From NCBI GenBank assembly GCA_947253595.1, contig CAMXZR010000026.1:1-17435 (forward strand): 17,435 nucleotides of DNA. The letters run 5' to 3'. The DNA comes from an uncultured Olsenella sp. (lineage in GTDB: Bacteria; Actinomycetota; Coriobacteriia; Coriobacteriales; Atopobiaceae). The notes beneath the pieces were generated by a model that did not search any database, had not been told where the DNA came from, and was given only the letters and a program-made list of their open reading frames with translations. The translations under genes and the position numbers were made by a program. Below are positions 1-7,662 of this stretch, in pieces. The first letter of the stretch is position 1, and the number at the start of each line of letters is the position of its first letter.

Positions 1-1
1 C

Positions 2-1399
2 GAAGGCGGCGAGATCAGCCAGGGGCTGCTCGAGTCGCTGCTGGCCAAGGCCATCGCCGGACGCCTCTTCGTGCCCGTCTTCGCGGGCTCCTGCGTCAAG
101 GAGGAGGGCGTCATCTCTCTGATGGACGACATCGCCGCGTGGTTCCCCAGCATGGCCGACTTCGGACGCGTGCCCCTGGTCAACGGTGAGACGCTGGACA
201 TCTCCCCCGATGACGATCGTCCCGTTGCGTTCGTCTTCAAGTCTCTGCAGGACCAGCAGAACGGTCGCCTCTCCTTCGTGAAGGTCCTCGCGGGAACGCT
301 TGCGCCCGGCATGGAGCTCGTGAACGCGCGCACGCGCAAGACCGAGCGCCTGGGTCACCTCTACAGCATGTGCGGCCGCGAGACGACGGACGTCAAGTCG
401 GTCGCGGCGGGGGACGTCTGCGTGGTTCCCAAGCTCGACGCCATGACGGGGGACACCCTCTCGGTCACGGGCAAGGTCGAGGCGGCTGCATTCCGCTTCC
501 CCAACTCCCTCTACCGCATCGCGGTCGAGCCGGACGAGCGTGGCAGCGAGGGCAAGGTCTTCGCCTTCCTGGAGAAGAGCGCCGCCGCCGACCCCACGCT
601 GAGCGTCGAGCGCGACGAGGAGACCGGCCAGACCATCATCTCGGCCATTGGTGAGGCGCAGGTCTCCGTCCTCCTTGACCGGCTCGAGGAGCGCGCGGGC
701 GTCACGGCGCACACCGTCAAGCTGCGCATCCCCTACCGCGAGACCATCCGCCGCGTGGCCAGCGCGCAGGGCCGCCACAAGAAGCAGACTGGCGGGGCTG
801 GCCAGTACGGAGACTGCTGGCTGCGCGTCGAGCCCAACCCCGGCGGAGGCTACGAGTTCGTGGACGAGGTCGTGGGTGGTCACATACCGCGCAACTTCAT
901 CCCTGCGATCGACAAGGGCGTGCAGGAGACCATGGTGGACGGCGTTCTTGCCGGGTACCCCCTCATCGACGTGCGCGTCGCGGTGTACGACGGGTCCTAC
1001 CACCCCGTGGACTCCAACGAGATGGCCTTCAAGACGGCTGCCCGCATAGGCTTTCAGAAGGCGATCGACCAGGCGGAGCCCGTGCTCCTCGAGCCCATGG
1101 CGCACATGAGGATCACGGTGCCCGACAGCTACGCAGGATCGATCATGGGTGACGTCTCCGCCTCGCGTGGCCGCGTCGAGGGCATGGAGGCGGCCTCCGG
1201 CCAGGGCGAGCAGGGCATGACCACCATCGAGGCAACCATCCCCTACGCAGAGGTCACCGACTACGCGACGCGCCTCCGCTCGCTCTCGCGCGGGACAGGC
1301 GAGTTCGAGCTCGAGGTGACGGGCTACGAGCAGGTGCCCCACGACGTCCAGGCCAAGCTCGCCTCCGAGTACGCCGAGAGGCGCGCTGAGGGCAGGTAG
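2..1399 (+). CDS. Elongation factor G-like protein (EF-G2 type), 5'-truncated
   Basis: This is the C-terminal 465 residues of a translational GTPase of the EF-G superfamily. The reading frame is open from base 2, so the GTP-binding domain is missing because the contig begins inside the gene. The internal GTG at 71 is not a real start. In order I see the end of the G domain (residues about 1-50), a beta-barrel domain II (about 70-165), domain III (about 170-245), domain IV with the GGAGQYGDCWLRVEP stretch and VGGHIPRNFIPAIDKGVQE (about 250-370), and domain V with MGDVSASRGRVEGME followed by a TTIEATIPYAE segment. Domain order and motifs are those of EF-G. The divergent sequence resembles the paralogue annotated as EF-G2 or 'elongation factor G-like protein' in actinobacteria rather than the essential FusA. 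Its role in those organisms is poorly defined. A tetracycline-resistance-type ribosomal protection protein is less likely but not excluded without the G domain. Confidence 0.9.
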   Translation, partial: EGGEISQGLLESLLAKAIAGRLFVPVFAGSCVKEEGVISLMDDIAAWFPSMADFGRVPLVNGETLDISPDDDRPVAFVFKSLQDQQNGRLSFVKVLAGTLAPGMELVNARTRKTERLGHLYSMCGRETTDVKSVAAGDVCVVPKLDAMTGDTLSVTGKVEAAAFRFPNSLYRIAVEPDERGSEGKVFAFLEKSAAADPTLSVERDEETGQTIISAIGEAQVSVLLDRLEERAGVTAHTVKLRIPYRETIRRVASAQGRHKKQTGGAGQYGDCWLRVEPNPGGGYEFVDEVVGGHIPRNFIPAIDKGVQETMVDGVLAGYPLIDVRVAVYDGSYHPVDSNEMAFKTAARIGFQKAIDQAEPVLLEPMAHMRITVPDSYAGSIMGDVSASRGRVEGMEAASGQGEQGMTTIEATIPYAEVTDYATRLRSLSRGTGEFELEVTGYEQVPHDVQAKLASEYAERRAEGR

Positions 1400-1425
1400 A
1401 CTGGTCAAGGGTACATGTTTCCACC

Positions 1426-1461
1426 CAGGAGGGTGCCGTTCCGACGGACGGCACCCCCCTG
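1426..1461 (+). terminator. Hairpin downstream of the EF-G-like gene
   Basis: A 14-position stem with one A-C mismatch is formed by CAGGAGGGTGCCGT (1426-1439) and ACGGCACCCCCCTG (1448-1461) around an 8-base loop. It lies 27 bases after the TAG stop. There is no T-run after it, so it may act as a weak or factor-assisted terminator, or stabilise the 3' end. Confidence 0.5.
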
Positions 1462-1500
1462 CAATGTGGGAACCAAGGCCGCAACCTCGGCGTCCTGGGC

Positions 1501-1506
1501 TATCCT
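1501..1506 (+). promoter_or_regulatory. Possible -10 element (TATCCT)
   Basis: TATCCT lies 45 bases upstream of the chosen ATG at 1546, first base to first base. Similar hexamers lie at 3645 and 5088 at nearly the same distance before the next two plus-strand genes. No convincing -35 box is visible, so this is a weak call. Confidence 0.3.
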
Positions 1507-1545
1507 TGTCTGGAAGAGTCCTACGAAGCGGCCGATTGGTTGATC

Positions 1546-3609
1546 ATGTGGAGCGTGCTCTTACCCGCAGTTCTGGCGTCCTGCGCCTTCATGTTCGTTC
1601 CGGGCTACCTTCTCTGCAGGGCCCTCCCCCTGCCGATGAGCTGGTCCGTCTGCATGGCACCCCTGGCCTCCTTTGCCATCGTCTCGATTGGCGGGATCGT
1701 GTACGGAGCCCTGGGACTCCCTGCACAACCGTTGACCCTGCTGCTTCCCGCGTGCATCGTCCTTGCGGCACTCGCCCTGCTAAACAGGAGCAGAGCGTTT
1801 TGCCTGCCCGACCTGCCTCGCCTGGGCTGGGGGATGGTCGGCCTCTACCTTGCAGTGGGTATCGTGTCCACGACCTTCATGTTTGTCCGGATGCTTCCCA
1901 GCGCCGACGCGTTGATGACGGGCCGTGACCTAGCCCATCACATCAACAGCATCAGGGCGTTCGTGTCGACCCAGTCGTTCTCCTCGCTGAGGATGAGCCC
2001 CTACCTGCTTCCCCAGGACCTGTCGGTAGACCCCTACTCGCTGCCGGGCTTCTACCCCGCAGGCTGGCACGCCATGGTCACCCTGGTGGTCCAGGCGGGG
2101 GTCGCAGAGATCGCCGTAGCGATCAATGCGATGAACGTGGCCATATCCTCGACGGTGTGGCCGCTGGGCGTCCTCGCGCTGCTTGCATGGGCGTTTCGCG
2201 GAGAGGGGCGTCCCCTTGCCGCAGGTGCCGTCTCGTCAGCATGCTTCATGGCGTTTCCCTGGTACTTCATGAAGTTTGGCCCCATATACCCCAACCTTGC
2301 TGGCTTCGCCCTCGTGTTCCCGTGCTCGGTTGCCTTCATGCTCCTCGTCGAGCCGGGGTGGGAAGCGCGGGACCGCCTTCGGGCGCTCGTCCTCTTTCTC
2401 CTGGGCGGCATCGCACTCGCGCTCACGCAGCCGAACGCAATTTTCGTGGCGGCAATCGTTCTGGTTCCTTATGCGAGCTCGCGGATTCTGTCTTCCGGAA
2501 AGTCCCTGCGGGTCCTCTCGCACGAGCTGCCCTCGAAGTTCGTCGCCGTTGCGTGGGTCGTGGCCTGCGCACTCGTCTGGATTGCGGCCAACCGCTCTCG
2601 GCTCATGTCCGACGTTGTTGAGTTTGGCCTCTGGGGATACCACATCTCTCCCTGGGAGGCCCTCGTAAACGTTGCCACCCTTGCATACCAGGCATTCTTC
2701 GTCCCAGACCTCGGGCAGCCCCCGCTTGCCGTCCTCGTGCTGCTGGGGTTGGTCTGGACGCTGCGAAGGAGGAGGCTGCGGTGGCTGTCCGCGTCTTACA
2801 TCCTCGCGGCAGGCATCGTCTTCGGTAATGCGACCCTGGGCGGCCTCGCCAAGCAGCTGATCTCTGGCTTCTGGTATTCGGACCCTCCCCGCCTCGCCGC
2901 CGTCGCTGCCATCTGCGCCGTTCCGGCGGCGGCCTTGGGCATGGCCTGGATCGTCGAGGGCGTCGCCCACGCGTTGAGGGTGAGGCTCGACGAGGGGTCG
3001 CACGCCTCCTCGCTCGCCTTCGCGACTGCCACCCTGGCAGCCCTCACCACCCTCGTCTTCTATCCGGGCGTTCGCATCCCGGCGCTTACCTACGCCGCCT
3101 TCCCGAATTCCGGTCGCATCGAGACGCAGGTGGAGCAGACGAGGCTGCAGGTCAGGGAGGCGTACTCGAAAAACGGCTTCTACACCACGCGCGAGCGGGC
3201 GTTCGCACGCAACTGCCAGAAACTGATAGAGGACGAGGGCGGCTCTGACGCGCTGGTGATCAACAACCCCTTCGACGGCAGCGCCTACGCATATGGGGAC
3301 GCCGGACTGCGCGTGTACTTCCGGGAGCTCAGCGAGGGGATAGGCGTTGAGGGCGGGGCAGAGGCGGTGGTGCGCAGCCGACTCGATCACATCGTGGACG
3401 ACCTGGAGGTGAGGGACGCGGTGGAGCGGCTTGGCGCGCGCTACGTCATCAGGCTCGAGCATCTTAGGGAAGACAAGGCGTATTCCATGCTCTGGAACTA
3501 CGACTACGAGCTTTGGGCCGGCATCGACTCGATTGACGAGGACACGCCCGGCTTCGAGCTCGTGATGAGGCAGGGAGATATGGCGCTTTATCGCATAAGC
3601 GCTGCTTAA
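1546..3609 (+). CDS. Polytopic membrane protein, DUF6541/GT-C-like
   Basis: This 687-residue protein has about ten to twelve hydrophobic segments through residue ~510 and then a soluble, probably extracellular, C-terminal part of about 170 residues. The first long outward loop contains GRDLAHHINSIRAF (D128, H131, H132), followed by YPAGWHAM. This is the style of the DUF6541 membrane proteins common in actinobacteria, which resemble GT-C glycosyltransferases that use polyprenyl-linked sugars and an acidic catalytic residue in that loop. A role in cell-envelope glycan assembly is therefore inferred, not shown. I chose ATG 1546 because it leads directly into the first membrane helix. TTG 1540 is in frame two codons earlier, and neither has a strong ribosome-binding site. 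The gene stands alone, with 83 bases to the next gene. Confidence 0.75.
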   Translation: MWSVLLPAVLASCAFMFVPGYLLCRALPLPMSWSVCMAPLASFAIVSIGGIVYGALGLPAQPLTLLLPACIVLAALALLNRSRAFCLPDLPRLGWGMVGLYLAVGIVSTTFMFVRMLPSADALMTGRDLAHHINSIRAFVSTQSFSSLRMSPYLLPQDLSVDPYSLPGFYPAGWHAMVTLVVQAGVAEIAVAINAMNVAISSTVWPLGVLALLAWAFRGEGRPLAAGAVSSACFMAFPWYFMKFGPIYPNLAGFALVFPCSVAFMLLVEPGWEARDRLRALVLFLLGGIALALTQPNAIFVAAIVLVPYASSRILSSGKSLRVLSHELPSKFVAVAWVVACALVWIAANRSRLMSDVVEFGLWGYHISPWEALVNVATLAYQAFFVPDLGQPPLAVLVLLGLVWTLRRRRLRWLSASYILAAGIVFGNATLGGLAKQLISGFWYSDPPRLAAVAAICAVPAAALGMAWIVEGVAHALRVRLDEGSHASSLAFATATLAALTTLVFYPGVRIPALTYAAFPNSGRIETQVEQTRLQVREAYSKNGFYTTRERAFARNCQKLIEDEGGSDALVINNPFDGSAYAYGDAGLRVYFRELSEGIGVEGGAEAVVRSRLDHIVDDLEVRDAVERLGARYVIRLEHLREDKAYSMLWNYDYELWAGIDSIDEDTPGFELVMRQGDMALYRISAA

Positions 3610-3644
3610 AGCGCTGTGCATGCGGAAGTGGTCCCATCGTTTGG

Positions 3645-3650
3645 TATCCT
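3645..3650 (+). promoter_or_regulatory. Possible extended -10 element (TGGTATCCT)
   Basis: TATCCT preceded by TGG fits an extended -10. It lies 48 bases before the ATG at 3693, inside the 83-base gap between genes. No clear -35 box is seen. Confidence 0.35.
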
Positions 3651-3692
3651 TCTTGAGACCATCTGCAACCAGGGGAGGTTGCGCATCCGCGC

Positions 3693-5003
3693 ATGGACAT
3701 AGCCATAAGCGTCATCGTCACCACGCTGCTCATACTCGCAAACGGATACTTCTCGATGGCCGAGATGGCCCTCTCGACCGCCCGCAAGGTCGTGCTCGAC
3801 CATGACGCGGACGAGGGAGACGAGAAGGCCGCACGTGCCGCGCAGATGAGCGAGCACCCTGGTGACTTTCTCGCCGTCATCCAGGTGGGCATCACGCTGG
3901 TCGGCTTCTTCTCCTCCGCCTTCGCCGCGACGAGCCTCTCGGGACCCCTTGCGTCCCAGCTCGTCTCCTGGGGCGTCTCCTCCGAGCTCGCCCACGTCCT
4001 GGCCACCGTGCTCATCACACTCCTGGTCTCGTACGTCTCCATCGTGGCGGGCGAGCTCATCCCGAAGCGCATTGCCATGGCAGACGCCGAGGGGGTGGCT
4101 AAGAGCGTTGCGGGCCCCCTCCAGAGATTCGCCGTCGTCGCCCGTCCCCTCGTTGCCCTCACGGCGGCGAGCACCAACGCCCTTGCGGCGCTCTTCGGCA
4201 TAGCCAGTGCCGACGACCGCCAGAACGTGGGCGAGGACGAGATCAAGTACATGGTCACCGACGCCGACGATCTGACGGACGAAGAGAAGTCCATGATTCA
4301 CGAGATCTTCGAGCTGGGCGACGCGATTGCACGGGAGGTCATGGTCCCCCGCGTGGACATGACCGCGGTCGAGGACTCCACCACCGTGAGCGACGTGATC
4401 GAGCTCATGCGTCGCACGGGCTATTCCCGCATCCCCGTATACCACGAGGACGTCGACCGCATCGTGGGCATCGCCCACATCAAGGACCTCCTTGGTCCCG
4501 CGCTCGAGGAGGACGCTGGCGGCAACATGATCGCCCGCTACATGCGCCCCGCCGACTTCGTGCCCGATACGAAGGACATCATCCCCTTGCTCTCCGAGAT
4601 GCGCACCAGCCACGACCAGATGGTCATCGTGGTAGACGAGTATGGCGGCACCGCTGGGGTCATCACCATCGAGGACATCGTCGAGGAGGTTGTGGGAGAG
4701 ATCGAGGACGAGTTCGATCCCGACAACAAGTATCTTACCAAGCTGGGCGAGCGCGAGTGGCTGGTGGACGGTCGCTTCAGCATCGACGACGCCATTGAGC
4801 TGGGCTGGCCCATAGAGGACCACGAGGAGTACGAGACGGTTGCCGGCTTCGTGCTCGAGATCGCGGATGGCCTCCCCAAGCCCGGCGAGTCCTTCGAGGT
4901 CGAGGGCTACAAGTTCCTGGTGCAGTCTATGCGCGGCCGTCGCGTCGCCCTCCTCAGGGTCACTGCCCCGGAGCCTGCAGGCGAGGGCGAGACCCAAGGC
5001 TAG
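3693..5003 (+). CDS. CNNM/CorC-family membrane protein (hemolysin family, CBS domains)
   Basis: This 436-residue protein has the full architecture of the bacterial CNNM/CorC ('hemolysin C-like') family. An N-terminal DUF21 transmembrane domain (about 1-175) carries the family stretches NGYFSMAEMALSTAR and GELIPKR (near residue 120). A linker with the GEDEIKYMV and LTDEEKSMIHEIFELGD segments leads into a CBS pair (about 205-340, including MVPRVDMTAV and VVDEYGGTAGVITIEDIVEE). The C-terminal CorC_HlyC domain (about 350-425) follows. Family members studied in bacteria and humans move or sense magnesium, with CBS domains binding Mg-ATP. The old hemolysin label is misleading. A GGAGG at 3674-3678 is the best ribosome-binding site, but its 14-base spacing to ATG 3693 is long. 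The gene appears monocistronic. Export versus sensing of Mg2+ cannot be decided from sequence. Confidence 0.92.
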   Translation: MDIAISVIVTTLLILANGYFSMAEMALSTARKVVLDHDADEGDEKAARAAQMSEHPGDFLAVIQVGITLVGFFSSAFAATSLSGPLASQLVSWGVSSELAHVLATVLITLLVSYVSIVAGELIPKRIAMADAEGVAKSVAGPLQRFAVVARPLVALTAASTNALAALFGIASADDRQNVGEDEIKYMVTDADDLTDEEKSMIHEIFELGDAIAREVMVPRVDMTAVEDSTTVSDVIELMRRTGYSRIPVYHEDVDRIVGIAHIKDLLGPALEEDAGGNMIARYMRPADFVPDTKDIIPLLSEMRTSHDQMVIVVDEYGGTAGVITIEDIVEEVVGEIEDEFDPDNKYLTKLGEREWLVDGRFSIDDAIELGWPIEDHEEYETVAGFVLEIADGLPKPGESFEVEGYKFLVQSMRGRRVALLRVTAPEPAGEGETQG

Positions 5004-5015
5004 CGACCGCCCGCG

Positions 5016-5040
5016 CCAGCCCCCGAGGGATGGGGCCTGG
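5016..5040 (+). terminator. Weak hairpin after the CNNM gene
   Basis: CCAGCCCC (5016-5023) can pair with GGGG-C-CTGG (5032-5040), giving eight pairs with one bulged C, 12 bases after the stop codon. There is no T-run. It may help end the CNNM transcript. Confidence 0.3.
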
Positions 5041-5087
5041 TGGATGCGACGGACCACTGCGCGCGCCGCACCCCCTGCGCCTTTGAC

Positions 5088-5093
5088 TACAAT
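5088..5093 (+). promoter_or_regulatory. Probable -10 element (TACAAT)
   Basis: TACAAT is a near-consensus -10 hexamer in an otherwise GC-rich gap. It would start transcription near 5100, which excludes the upstream in-frame GTG at 5040 and supports ATG 5130 as the start of the next gene. The -35 region is not convincing. Confidence 0.4.
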
Positions 5094-5113
5094 GGACAGA
5101 CGCATGCGGTTCC

Positions 5114-5122
5114 AAGGGAAGG
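5114..5122 (+). promoter_or_regulatory. Ribosome-binding site fixing the start at 5130
   Basis: AAGGGAAGG lies 7 bases before ATG 5130. It decides the start against GTG 5040, which would add 30 residues. Confidence 0.6.
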
Positions 5123-5129
5123 CAGCTCC

Positions 5130-6005
5130 ATGGCACAGCTCATAGACATCTTGCGGGTCGAGGTAGGGCTCAGGAACCTCACCGCCCGAGTGCGCGTCTC
5201 CGCCGGCGCGCCCCTCATGACCAGCGAGGACCTCCAGGGCACCACGCGCATCTACAAGCTCATGCCCCACATCGTCGAACATGCCTGCCTGGGGGATGCG
5301 AGCAAGACCTTCAAGGAGGTTATGGGCAACACCGAGCTGTCCCACCTTCTCGAGCACGTGACGGTGGAGCTGCTCTCCCGCTCCGCCGCTTCGGCAGAGG
5401 TCTCCTCCGGCCGTACCTATCCCGTCCCAGGTGAGGGACGCACCTACGACGTAGAGCTCTCGTGCCCTGACGACGTGCTGGTGTGCGCGGCCCTGTCCAG
5501 CGCCATCTGGGTCATGGACTGGGCCTATGGCGGGGGGGAGGGGCCGCGCCCCGACGTGGACGCGATTGCCGCTGGCCTGACCGATCTGGTCCAGAGCCTG
5601 GGGGACGAACCTGCCGCAGCCTACGAGCGCGAGCTCCAGGAAGAAATCGACGCCGAGGTCGAAAAAAGGCGTCAGGAGCTGCTCGCCGAGCGCGAGGAGG
5701 AGCTAGCCCAAAGGAGGGCCCTCGCCGAGGCTGCCGTCGCGGCGGCAGCAGACCAGGCCCCCGCTCACGCGACCGCCGAGGCTGCGGCTCGCGACGCGAG
5801 GCGTGAGGAAGAGCTTTCCGAGCTTCCGAGCTGGGCGGTCGACCCCGACGACCCTTTTGTTCGGGAGGTTAGGGAGAGCCGCGGCCCTGACCTCGTCGCA
5901 CGGGAGGCGTCGCCCGAGGCGTGGCAGTCGGCCCAGGAGCAGATCGGCTCGCCTGAAGCGGAGGGCGGCGACGGCGCGTACGACGAGGTCGAGCTTCCCT
6001 GGTAG
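5130..6005 (+). CDS. Stand-alone cyanophycin-synthetase N-domain-like protein with coiled-coil tail
   Basis: This 291-residue soluble protein is unusual. Residues about 1-155 look like the N-terminal domain of cyanophycin synthetases: MPHIVEHACLGDASKTF is followed by ELSHLLEHVTVELL and then SSGRTY, matching from memory the EH-x-C...GHxxEHxALEL...GRT pattern of that domain. Candidate metal or catalytic residues are H72, E75, H76 and E80. The ATP-grasp and Mur-ligase-like catalytic domains of cyanophycin synthetase are absent. Residues about 165-210 form a charged, Ala/Glu/Arg-rich coiled coil, and the C-terminal 80 residues are acidic and probably disordered, ending in VELPW. In cyanophycin synthetase the N domain holds polymer-binding surface and, in some enzymes, a hydrolase site that makes primers. 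What an isolated copy does is unknown. No cyanophycin gene is nearby. The domain assignment rests on motif memory, not a profile search. Confidence 0.6.
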   Translation: MAQLIDILRVEVGLRNLTARVRVSAGAPLMTSEDLQGTTRIYKLMPHIVEHACLGDASKTFKEVMGNTELSHLLEHVTVELLSRSAASAEVSSGRTYPVPGEGRTYDVELSCPDDVLVCAALSSAIWVMDWAYGGGEGPRPDVDAIAAGLTDLVQSLGDEPAAAYERELQEEIDAEVEKRRQELLAEREEELAQRRALAEAAVAAAADQAPAHATAEAAARDARREEELSELPSWAVDPDDPFVREVRESRGPDLVAREASPEAWQSAQEQIGSPEAEGGDGAYDEVELPW

Positions 6006-6072
6006 GGACGTTCGGCCACCGACGACGAGGCACTCTTCCGGGCATTTTCGCCCTGGCGGGTTCCGGGTCGGC

Positions 6073-6078
6073 TAGGAT
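6073..6078 (+). promoter_or_regulatory. Possible -10 element (TAGGAT)
   Basis: TAGGAT lies in the 154-base gap before the YtxH gene and would give a leader of about 75 bases. The -35 box is unclear. The rest of the gap shows no other structure. Confidence 0.3.
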
Positions 6079-6159
6079 AGTGTCACCATGCAGGGGCGGT
6101 CTGTCTCCGCATACGAGAAAGGTCTCTCGGCCTAGGCTGGGAAACGACGGGAGGAAGAC

Positions 6160-6597
6160 ATGAGCGCAAAGGGAGCACTTGGATTCGTGGCAGGAGTGTT
6201 CGCGGGAGCGGCGGCCGGTGTCGCGGCGGGGATCTTGATGGCGCCTCGTCCTGGCGCGGAGAGCCGAGCTATGGCGGCCGACGCCATGAACGACGCCTGG
6301 GACAGCGCAGTCGACTCCTACGAGCGCGGCTCGAGGGTTGTCAACGACAAGATTGCCGGCGTGCGCCCTGGCGTGGATGCCACCACCGACGAGCTGCGCG
6401 CCAAGGTGGACCTGGCCCGCGAGCGCATGGACCAGTTGCGCGACTCGCTCTCAGAGGCCGTGACAAATGCCTCGGCCCAGGTGCAGGAAACCGTTTCGGG
6501 CGTCGCCGACAAGGTCAGTGCCGCTGCGGAGGCTGGCTCGGCCGATTCCTCGATTCACGTCGAGGTCGTCGAGGACGATGCGGCCGACGAGGACTAG
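6160..6597 (+). CDS. YtxH-like envelope stress protein
   Basis: This small protein of 145 residues starts with a glycine/alanine-zipper membrane segment (GALGFVAGVFAGAAAGVAAGI, about residues 5-27) followed by LMAPRPGAESR. That is the typical beginning of YtxH-domain proteins. The remainder is a charged amphipathic, probably coiled-coil region with an acidic end (EVVEDDAADED). YtxH proteins are small membrane-anchored proteins often induced by general stress in Gram-positive bacteria; the molecular role is not known. GGGAGG at 6149-6154, five bases before ATG 6160, is a strong ribosome-binding site. A strong terminator follows at 6623, so this is probably its own transcript, although the next gene is also a small envelope or surface-type protein. 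Confidence 0.8.
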   Translation: MSAKGALGFVAGVFAGAAAGVAAGILMAPRPGAESRAMAADAMNDAWDSAVDSYERGSRVVNDKIAGVRPGVDATTDELRAKVDLARERMDQLRDSLSEAVTNASAQVQETVSGVADKVSAAAEAGSADSSIHVEVVEDDAADED

Positions 6598-6622
6598 CCG
6601 CTCGACCGAATGACCTGAAGCT

Positions 6623-6666
6623 GGAGGCGAGGCTGACGTGCTGACGTCGCCCGCCTCCTTGATTTT
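6623..6666 (+). terminator. Strong intrinsic terminator
   Basis: GGAGGCGAGGCTGACGT (6623-6639) pairs with ACGTCGCCCGCCTCC (6644-6658) to give 15 base pairs, with single-base bulges at A6630 and T6634 and a GCTG loop. TTGATTTT follows immediately. This is the clearest rho-independent terminator in the window and separates the YtxH gene from the PRC-barrel gene. Confidence 0.8.
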
Positions 6667-6717
6667 GCGTGCCGTCGGCGAGGGCCTGCCGTCTGCTGTG
6701 CGAGGGGGAGAGAAGCC

Positions 6718-7578
6718 ATGTCCAGGGTCTCGGAGCTCATGGGCAAGAAGGTGTACGAGCTGCGTCCCGGACGGAGGGCGGGTGACGACCCTCGCCGCAA
6801 GAAGCTTGGCAGGGTGCATGCGGCGGTTTTCTCCCCCGATGGCCACCTTCTGGTTGGCTACATGGTGAGGCGACCAGATATCGTTGGCATGGTGCGGCGC
6901 CCCGATGCCTTTCTCGCCTTCGACTCGTTCCGGGTTGACGAGGGTGCCGTCGTCCTCGTCCGCGAGTCAGGACAGGCGCTGGGCGACGGGGCCCGCGACA
7001 GGCTGGACCTCGACTGGGACTCCTGTGTCATGTGGGCTGGGATGGATGCCAGGACGGAGCGCGGGCGCATCCTGGGCCACGTGGGCGATGCGAGCTACGA
7101 CGCACAGACAGGCTTGGTTCGGAGCTTTTCTGTCGGGGACGGGGGCGTTGCCCAGTCGCTCGTTGGTTCGGTCGAGGTGCCCGTCTCCATGCTCAGGGGA
7201 TATCGGGATGGATGCATGGTGGTGGACGAGGCGGCCTCGCGTCTTTCCCTGAGCGGTGGTGCGGCGGCGAAGGCCGGAGAGGCGAGCGCCCGGGCACAGG
7301 CGGCGGGAAAGAAGGCGGCGGCGCGCGCGGACGACGTGGCCGCACGGGTGGTCGACAAGGGCTCGAGCGCTCTGGGCCGCGCCATAGGCAAGGCGAGGCG
7401 CGGCGTGGATGAGGCGACATCCGGCGCTCCCGGCGCCAAGTCATCAGTGCCCGATAAAGCTGGGATCACCCAGAAGCCTGCGGGCGCAGATGCTGCCCGT
7501 GCCGTGGGCCGCCAGGTAAAGAAGGCAGGCGGGATGTTCGGCTCCTTCATGGACGAGTACCGCAAGGCGAGCAAGTAG
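6718..7578 (+). CDS. PRC-barrel domain protein with basic Ala/Lys-rich tail
   Basis: This 286-residue protein has no signal peptide or membrane helix. Residues about 5-80 (SELMGKKVYELRPGRR...KKLGRVHAAVFSPDGHLLVGYMV) and about 100-165 (RTERGRILGHVGDASYDAQTGLVRSFSVG) look like two PRC-barrel repeats, the small beta-barrel first defined in photosynthetic reaction centre subunit H and RimM. Residues about 175-286 are Ala, Lys, Arg and Gly rich (KAGEASARAQAAGKKAAARADD), low in complexity and strongly basic, resembling histone-H1-like tails. It ends in MFGSFMDEYRKASK. AGGGGGAG at 6703-6710, seven bases before ATG 6718, supports the start. The function is unknown. The tail could bind nucleic acid or anionic polymer, or act as a spacer. 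The neighbouring MgtE-like protein also begins with a PRC-like region, which hints at a functional link but does not prove one. Confidence 0.75.
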   Translation: MSRVSELMGKKVYELRPGRRAGDDPRRKKLGRVHAAVFSPDGHLLVGYMVRRPDIVGMVRRPDAFLAFDSFRVDEGAVVLVRESGQALGDGARDRLDLDWDSCVMWAGMDARTERGRILGHVGDASYDAQTGLVRSFSVGDGGVAQSLVGSVEVPVSMLRGYRDGCMVVDEAASRLSLSGGAAAKAGEASARAQAAGKKAAARADDVAARVVDKGSSALGRAIGKARRGVDEATSGAPGAKSSVPDKAGITQKPAGADAARAVGRQVKKAGGMFGSFMDEYRKASK

Positions 7579-7613
7579 GCTCTCGTCGTCGCTCGCCCCC
7601 CGACCCAACACTG

Positions 7614-7625
7614 GGAGTGCACTCC
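7614..7625. repeat. 12-base perfect palindrome between convergent genes
   Basis: GGAGTGCACTCC is a perfect palindrome in the 84-base gap between the convergent PRC-barrel and Nramp genes. It lacks a T-run on either side. It could be a minimal shared hairpin or a protein site, and may be chance. Confidence 0.3.
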
Positions 7626-7662
7626 AAGATACCTTTCGACCCGGCAGCGTTAGCTGGAAGGC

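Noticed and set aside
2236..3621. 461-codon minus-strand open frame
   Set aside because: It is antisense to the DUF6541-like gene and has no family features.
5040..5129. N-terminal extension of the cyanophycin-synthetase-like gene from GTG 5040
   Set aside because: A good ribosome-binding site precedes ATG 5130, a -10-like element lies inside the extension, and the extension lacks domain similarity.
3606..5357. 583-codon minus-strand open frame
   Set aside because: It is antisense to the CNNM/CorC gene, whose domains are complete.
6088..6135. 15-codon ATG-to-TAG frame in the leader of the YtxH gene
   Set aside because: It has no ribosome-binding site and no attenuation structure; it is probably chance.
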